Source: Tepidisphaeraceae bacterium
Lineage (GTDB): Bacteria; Planctomycetota; Phycisphaerae; Tepidisphaerales; Tepidisphaeraceae
Length of the DNA stretch: 64,000 nt
Direction of reading: 5' to 3'
Assembly: GCA_035998445.1 (NCBI GenBank)
Contig: DASYHQ010000032.1
Coordinates: 62,001 to 126,000, forward strand
Shown here: piece by piece, positions 61,916 through 64,000 of the stretch
Position numbering within the stretch: position 1 is the stretch's first letter
How the letters are laid out: every line of letters begins with the position of its first letter
Position numbers and translations under genes: made by a program
Notes under the pieces: generated by a model
Seen by the model: only the letters and a program-made list of their open reading frames with translations
The model's database searches: none
What the model was told of the DNA's origin: nothing

Positions 61916-62851
61916 TCACGCCCGCGCTTCGCGCTGGTCATGGATGATCTTATCCGTCACGCCATTGATCTCGGCACCGATCAGCAGCACGAGCGAGTCG
62001 AGGTAAAAGACCATTAGCAGGATCACAACGCCGCCCACGGTTTTGTAGGTCTTGTCGTAGTTGCCGAACTCGGTGAGGTAGATGCGCAAGCCCATCGCCA
62101 GCAGAATCCAAACGGCCACACAGAAGATCGATCCTGGCGTGAAGAACCGAAACGAATGCTTCACGTTCGGCCCGTAGTGGTAGACGATCGCAGTGATCGA
62201 GAAGACCAGGAAGAACGACAGGCCGTAGCGGATGAAGTCCGAGCTAATGTCGATGAAGAGGAGCCAGCTGGGGCCAAGGTTTAGCCGGGCGAGCCAACCG
62301 GTCTCATAGTTCCGCAGGTAACCCAAAACAACTGATCCGACCGGCACGAGAACCAGCACCATGATGACCATGGACGCCGTCGCCAGCGTAAGGGCCAGCG
62401 CAAGGACGCGCTGCCGCACGAGGCTGCGCGAGGTCGTCGCCTGGTAGGCGGCGTCGAGCGCGGAGATCGTCATGTTCATTCCACCCGTGGCGGTCCAGAG
62501 CGTGATGAGCAGACCGATGCTGAGGAAGCTGACCTTCTCGGTCTTGTTGTCGTTCAGCACTTCCCTCACGATTTCGACGATTGGCGCAGCCGCCTGTTCG
62601 CCGGGCACAGACTCGTTGATGTAACTGATGAGTGTCGTGCGCGCTGTACCTCGGGCGTCGTCGCTCATCACCAGCGGCACGAGCGACAGCAGGAAGATCA
62701 GAAACGGGAAGATCGAAAACAGCCACGAGTACGCCATCGCCGAGGCCAGCGTGAGCAGGTTGTCGTTGTTTACCTCATTCCAGACGCGCTTCGCAAACGC
62801 GATGAAACCGTAACGTCGAAGGGCGGGGATGGCGGTGCGGAGCGATGGCAT
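61916..62851 (-). CDS. YihY/BrkB-family membrane protein
   Basis: 311 residues with six membrane segments. Family markers are NDNLLTLASAMAYSWLFSIFPFLIFLLSLVPL, FLSIGLLITLWTATGGMNMTISALDAAYQ and YHYGPNVKHSFRFFTPGSIF, with WILLAMGLRIYLTEFGNYDKTYKTVGGVVILLMVFYL at the end. The family was once called ribonuclease BN and is now considered a membrane protein of unknown role. The ATG at 62851 is preferred to an upstream frame that would run into the ftsK terminator. Confidence 0.9.
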   Translation of the reverse strand: MPSLRTAIPALRRYGFIAFAKRVWNEVNNDNLLTLASAMAYSWLFSIFPFLIFLLSLVPLVMSDDARGTARTTLISYINESVPGEQAAAPIVEIVREVLNDNKTEKVSFLSIGLLITLWTATGGMNMTISALDAAYQATTSRSLVRQRVLALALTLATASMVIMVLVLVPVGSVVLGYLRNYETGWLARLNLGPSWLLFIDISSDFIRYGLSFFLVFSITAIVYHYGPNVKHSFRFFTPGSIFCVAVWILLAMGLRIYLTEFGNYDKTYKTVGGVVILLMVFYLDSLVLLIGAEINGVTDKIIHDQREARA

Positions 62852-62873
62852 GCGTTTAAGTGGAGCGTCGAAG

Positions 62874-62917
62874 AAAATATCAAGCGTGCGGTCAGCAATA
62901 CGCTGGCCGCACGCTTG
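62874..62917 (-). terminator. Intrinsic terminator of ftsK
   Basis: CAAGCGTGCGGTCAGC (62881-62896) and GCTGGCCGCACGCTTG (62902-62917) form a 16-base stem with one G-T pair and a 5-base loop. On the minus strand the hairpin is followed by ATATTTTCTTC, a good T-rich tail. It separates ftsK from the YihY gene downstream. Confidence 0.85.
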
Positions 62918-62945
62918 GAAAAGCCTCGCAAGGAACAAGCAAAAC

Positions 62946-64000
62946 TTAGACCGTCATGCCGCTTTCCTCGTCCGCCTGCTGTTGGGCCTTGGCGGCCTCG
63001 TACTCTTCCAGCGTGATGGTCGCCTCACGGGCCTGGCTACCCTTGTAGTCGCCCACGAGCCCCGCGGCGGCCATCTGCTCGATCAGGCGGCTGGCTCGGC
63101 TGTAGCCGATCGTCAAACGACGCTGCAGCAAGCTGACGCTGCCACGCTTCGTCTCCAGCACGATGCGGACGGCGTCCTCGAACAGCTCGTCGCGCTCCAT
63201 GTCGCCGTCCTCGCCCAGGGTGGCCTTGATCTGCACCAGCTCCGGCTCGTACTGCGCCGCCGCCATGCTCTTGACCAGCTTCACGCTGTCGCGGATTTCC
63301 TTGTCGTCAATATACGTGCCCTGGCCACGCATGGGTTTGCTTGCGCCCGGTGGCAGGAACAGCATGTCGCCCTGGCCCAGCAGCAGTTCGGCACCGTTCT
63401 GGTCCAGCACGATTCGGCTGTCCATCTTGCTGGCGACGCGGAACGCGATCTTGCTCGGCATGTTCGACTTGATCAGGCCCGTTACCACCGTCGCCTGCGG
63501 CCGCTGGGTCGCCAGCACGAGGTGAATGCCGACCGCGCGGGCCTTCTGGGCCAAGCGCACGATAAAGCTTTCGACTTCCTTGCCGCTGGTCATCATCAGG
63601 TCGGCCAGCTCGTCGATGATGATCACGATGTACGGCAGTTTCTTCGGGATCTTCGCTTCCTCTTCCTCGTTGGAAGGCTCGAAGCGCTCCTTCAGCTCGT
63701 CCAGCGTCAGCTTGTTGTAGTCCTTGATGTTCCGGACGCCCGCTTCGGACAGGATCTCGTAGCGCTCGTCCATCTTCTCGCAGGCCCAGTCCAACACGCT
63801 CGTCGCCCGGCCGGTCTCGTTGATGACCGGGCACATGAGGTGCGGGATGTCCTTGAACGGCGCCATTTCGACGACCTTCGGGTCGACCAGGATCAGCTTC
63901 ACGGTGTCCGGCCGTTGAAGGTACATGATCGACATGATGATCGTGTTGATGCAGACCGACTTACCGGAGCCGGTCGTGCCGGCGATCAGGCAGTGGGGCA
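62946..64000 (-). CDS. ftsK: FtsK/SpoIIIE DNA translocase, 5' partial
   Basis: About 351 C-terminal codons; the frame is open to the window edge. FtsK pumps DNA through the division septum and aligns dif sites. The Walker A loop AGTTGSGKSVCIN lies at the very edge. It is followed by LVDPKVVEMAPFKDIPHL, the Walker B strand YIVIIIDELADLMM, HLVLATQRPQATVVTGLIK and GQGDMLFLPPGASKPMRGQGTYI. The C-terminal gamma winged helix (RRLTIGYSRASRLIEQMAAAGLVGDYKG) reads the KOPS sequence. The N-terminal membrane part is outside the window. A strong terminator follows. Confidence 0.96.
   Translation of the reverse strand, partial: PHCLIAGTTGSGKSVCINTIIMSIMYLQRPDTVKLILVDPKVVEMAPFKDIPHLMCPVINETGRATSVLDWACEKMDERYEILSEAGVRNIKDYNKLTLDELKERFEPSNEEEEAKIPKKLPYIVIIIDELADLMMTSGKEVESFIVRLAQKARAVGIHLVLATQRPQATVVTGLIKSNMPSKIAFRVASKMDSRIVLDQNGAELLLGQGDMLFLPPGASKPMRGQGTYIDDKEIRDSVKLVKSMAAAQYEPELVQIKATLGEDGDMERDELFEDAVRIVLETKRGSVSLLQRRLTIGYSRASRLIEQMAAAGLVGDYKGSQAREATITLEEYEAAKAQQQADEESGMTV

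Overview
The window is a chromosomal segment of a GC-rich bacterium, most probably a planctomycete of the Phycisphaerae type. The evidence is indirect: a PEP-CTERM sorting signal, a pseudopilin-like secreted protein with a C-terminal DGHV tail, many Gfo/Idh/MocA oxidoreductases and sugar isomerases, ROK, GntR-LacI and XylR-type sugar regulators, DUF5060/DUF4038-like and GH114-like glycosidases, and futalosine-route menaquinone genes. No rRNA, CRISPR array, prophage or intact insertion sequence is visible. One tRNA-Ala(GGC) is present. Both ends are cut inside genes: a membrane glycosyltransferase-like gene on the left and ftsK on the right.

Layout. 1-5.7 kb: two multi-pass GT39-like proteins, an acyl-CoA ligase and a lipoprotein with a SPOR domain. 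5.7-10.3 kb: a tightly coupled minus-strand operon of an XRE-cupin regulator, a UPF0261 protein, a Gfo/Idh oxidoreductase, a sugar isomerase and a PEP-hydrolase-like TIM barrel. The first and last enzymes correspond to the two halves of plant Tm-1. 10.6-19 kb: a response regulator, an orphan atpG behind a hairpin-rich leader, an SPW membrane protein, a DUF1015 protein, a large secreted propeller-like protein and acs. 19-26 kb: a secreted beta-helix protein, a decayed di-haem peroxidase gene, and the dabB-dabA inorganic carbon transporter with a divergent winged-helix regulator. 26.7-29.1 kb: a hybrid PAS histidine kinase.

29-48.5 kb is a carbohydrate region made of separately regulated blocks. 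A XylR/AraC-type regulator diverges from an ADP-ribosylglycohydrolase-like protein, a truncated esterase and a DUF4038-like glycosidase. A ROK regulator diverges from a NagB-LmbE fusion, a sugar nucleotidyltransferase and an atypical galactokinase-like GHMP kinase. A GntR-LacI regulator lies upstream of a PEP-CTERM protein and a sodium/solute symporter. A pseudopilin-like protein, a GH114-like glycosidase and a Gfo/Idh enzyme follow.

48.7-64 kb is mostly housekeeping. Polyprenyl diphosphate synthase, MqnE, a UbiA prenyltransferase and MenG/UbiE together cover tail synthesis and late steps of futalosine-route menaquinone synthesis. Among them are a cysteine desulfurase, a degenerate cation-exchanger-like protein, ThuA, alpha/beta-hydrolase and HAD proteins, a D-amino-acid-type aminotransferase, DoxX, ProC, YihY/BrkB and FtsK.

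The points most worth following up are the Tm-1-like operon with its triple half-site operator, a sharply bounded low-GC block inside menG, the Glu-to-Lys change in the GHMP kinase signature, several symmetric operators in divergent or upstream regions, and the exchanger-like protein that has lost its acidic signature residue. All functions are read from motifs and context only; no database search was run.
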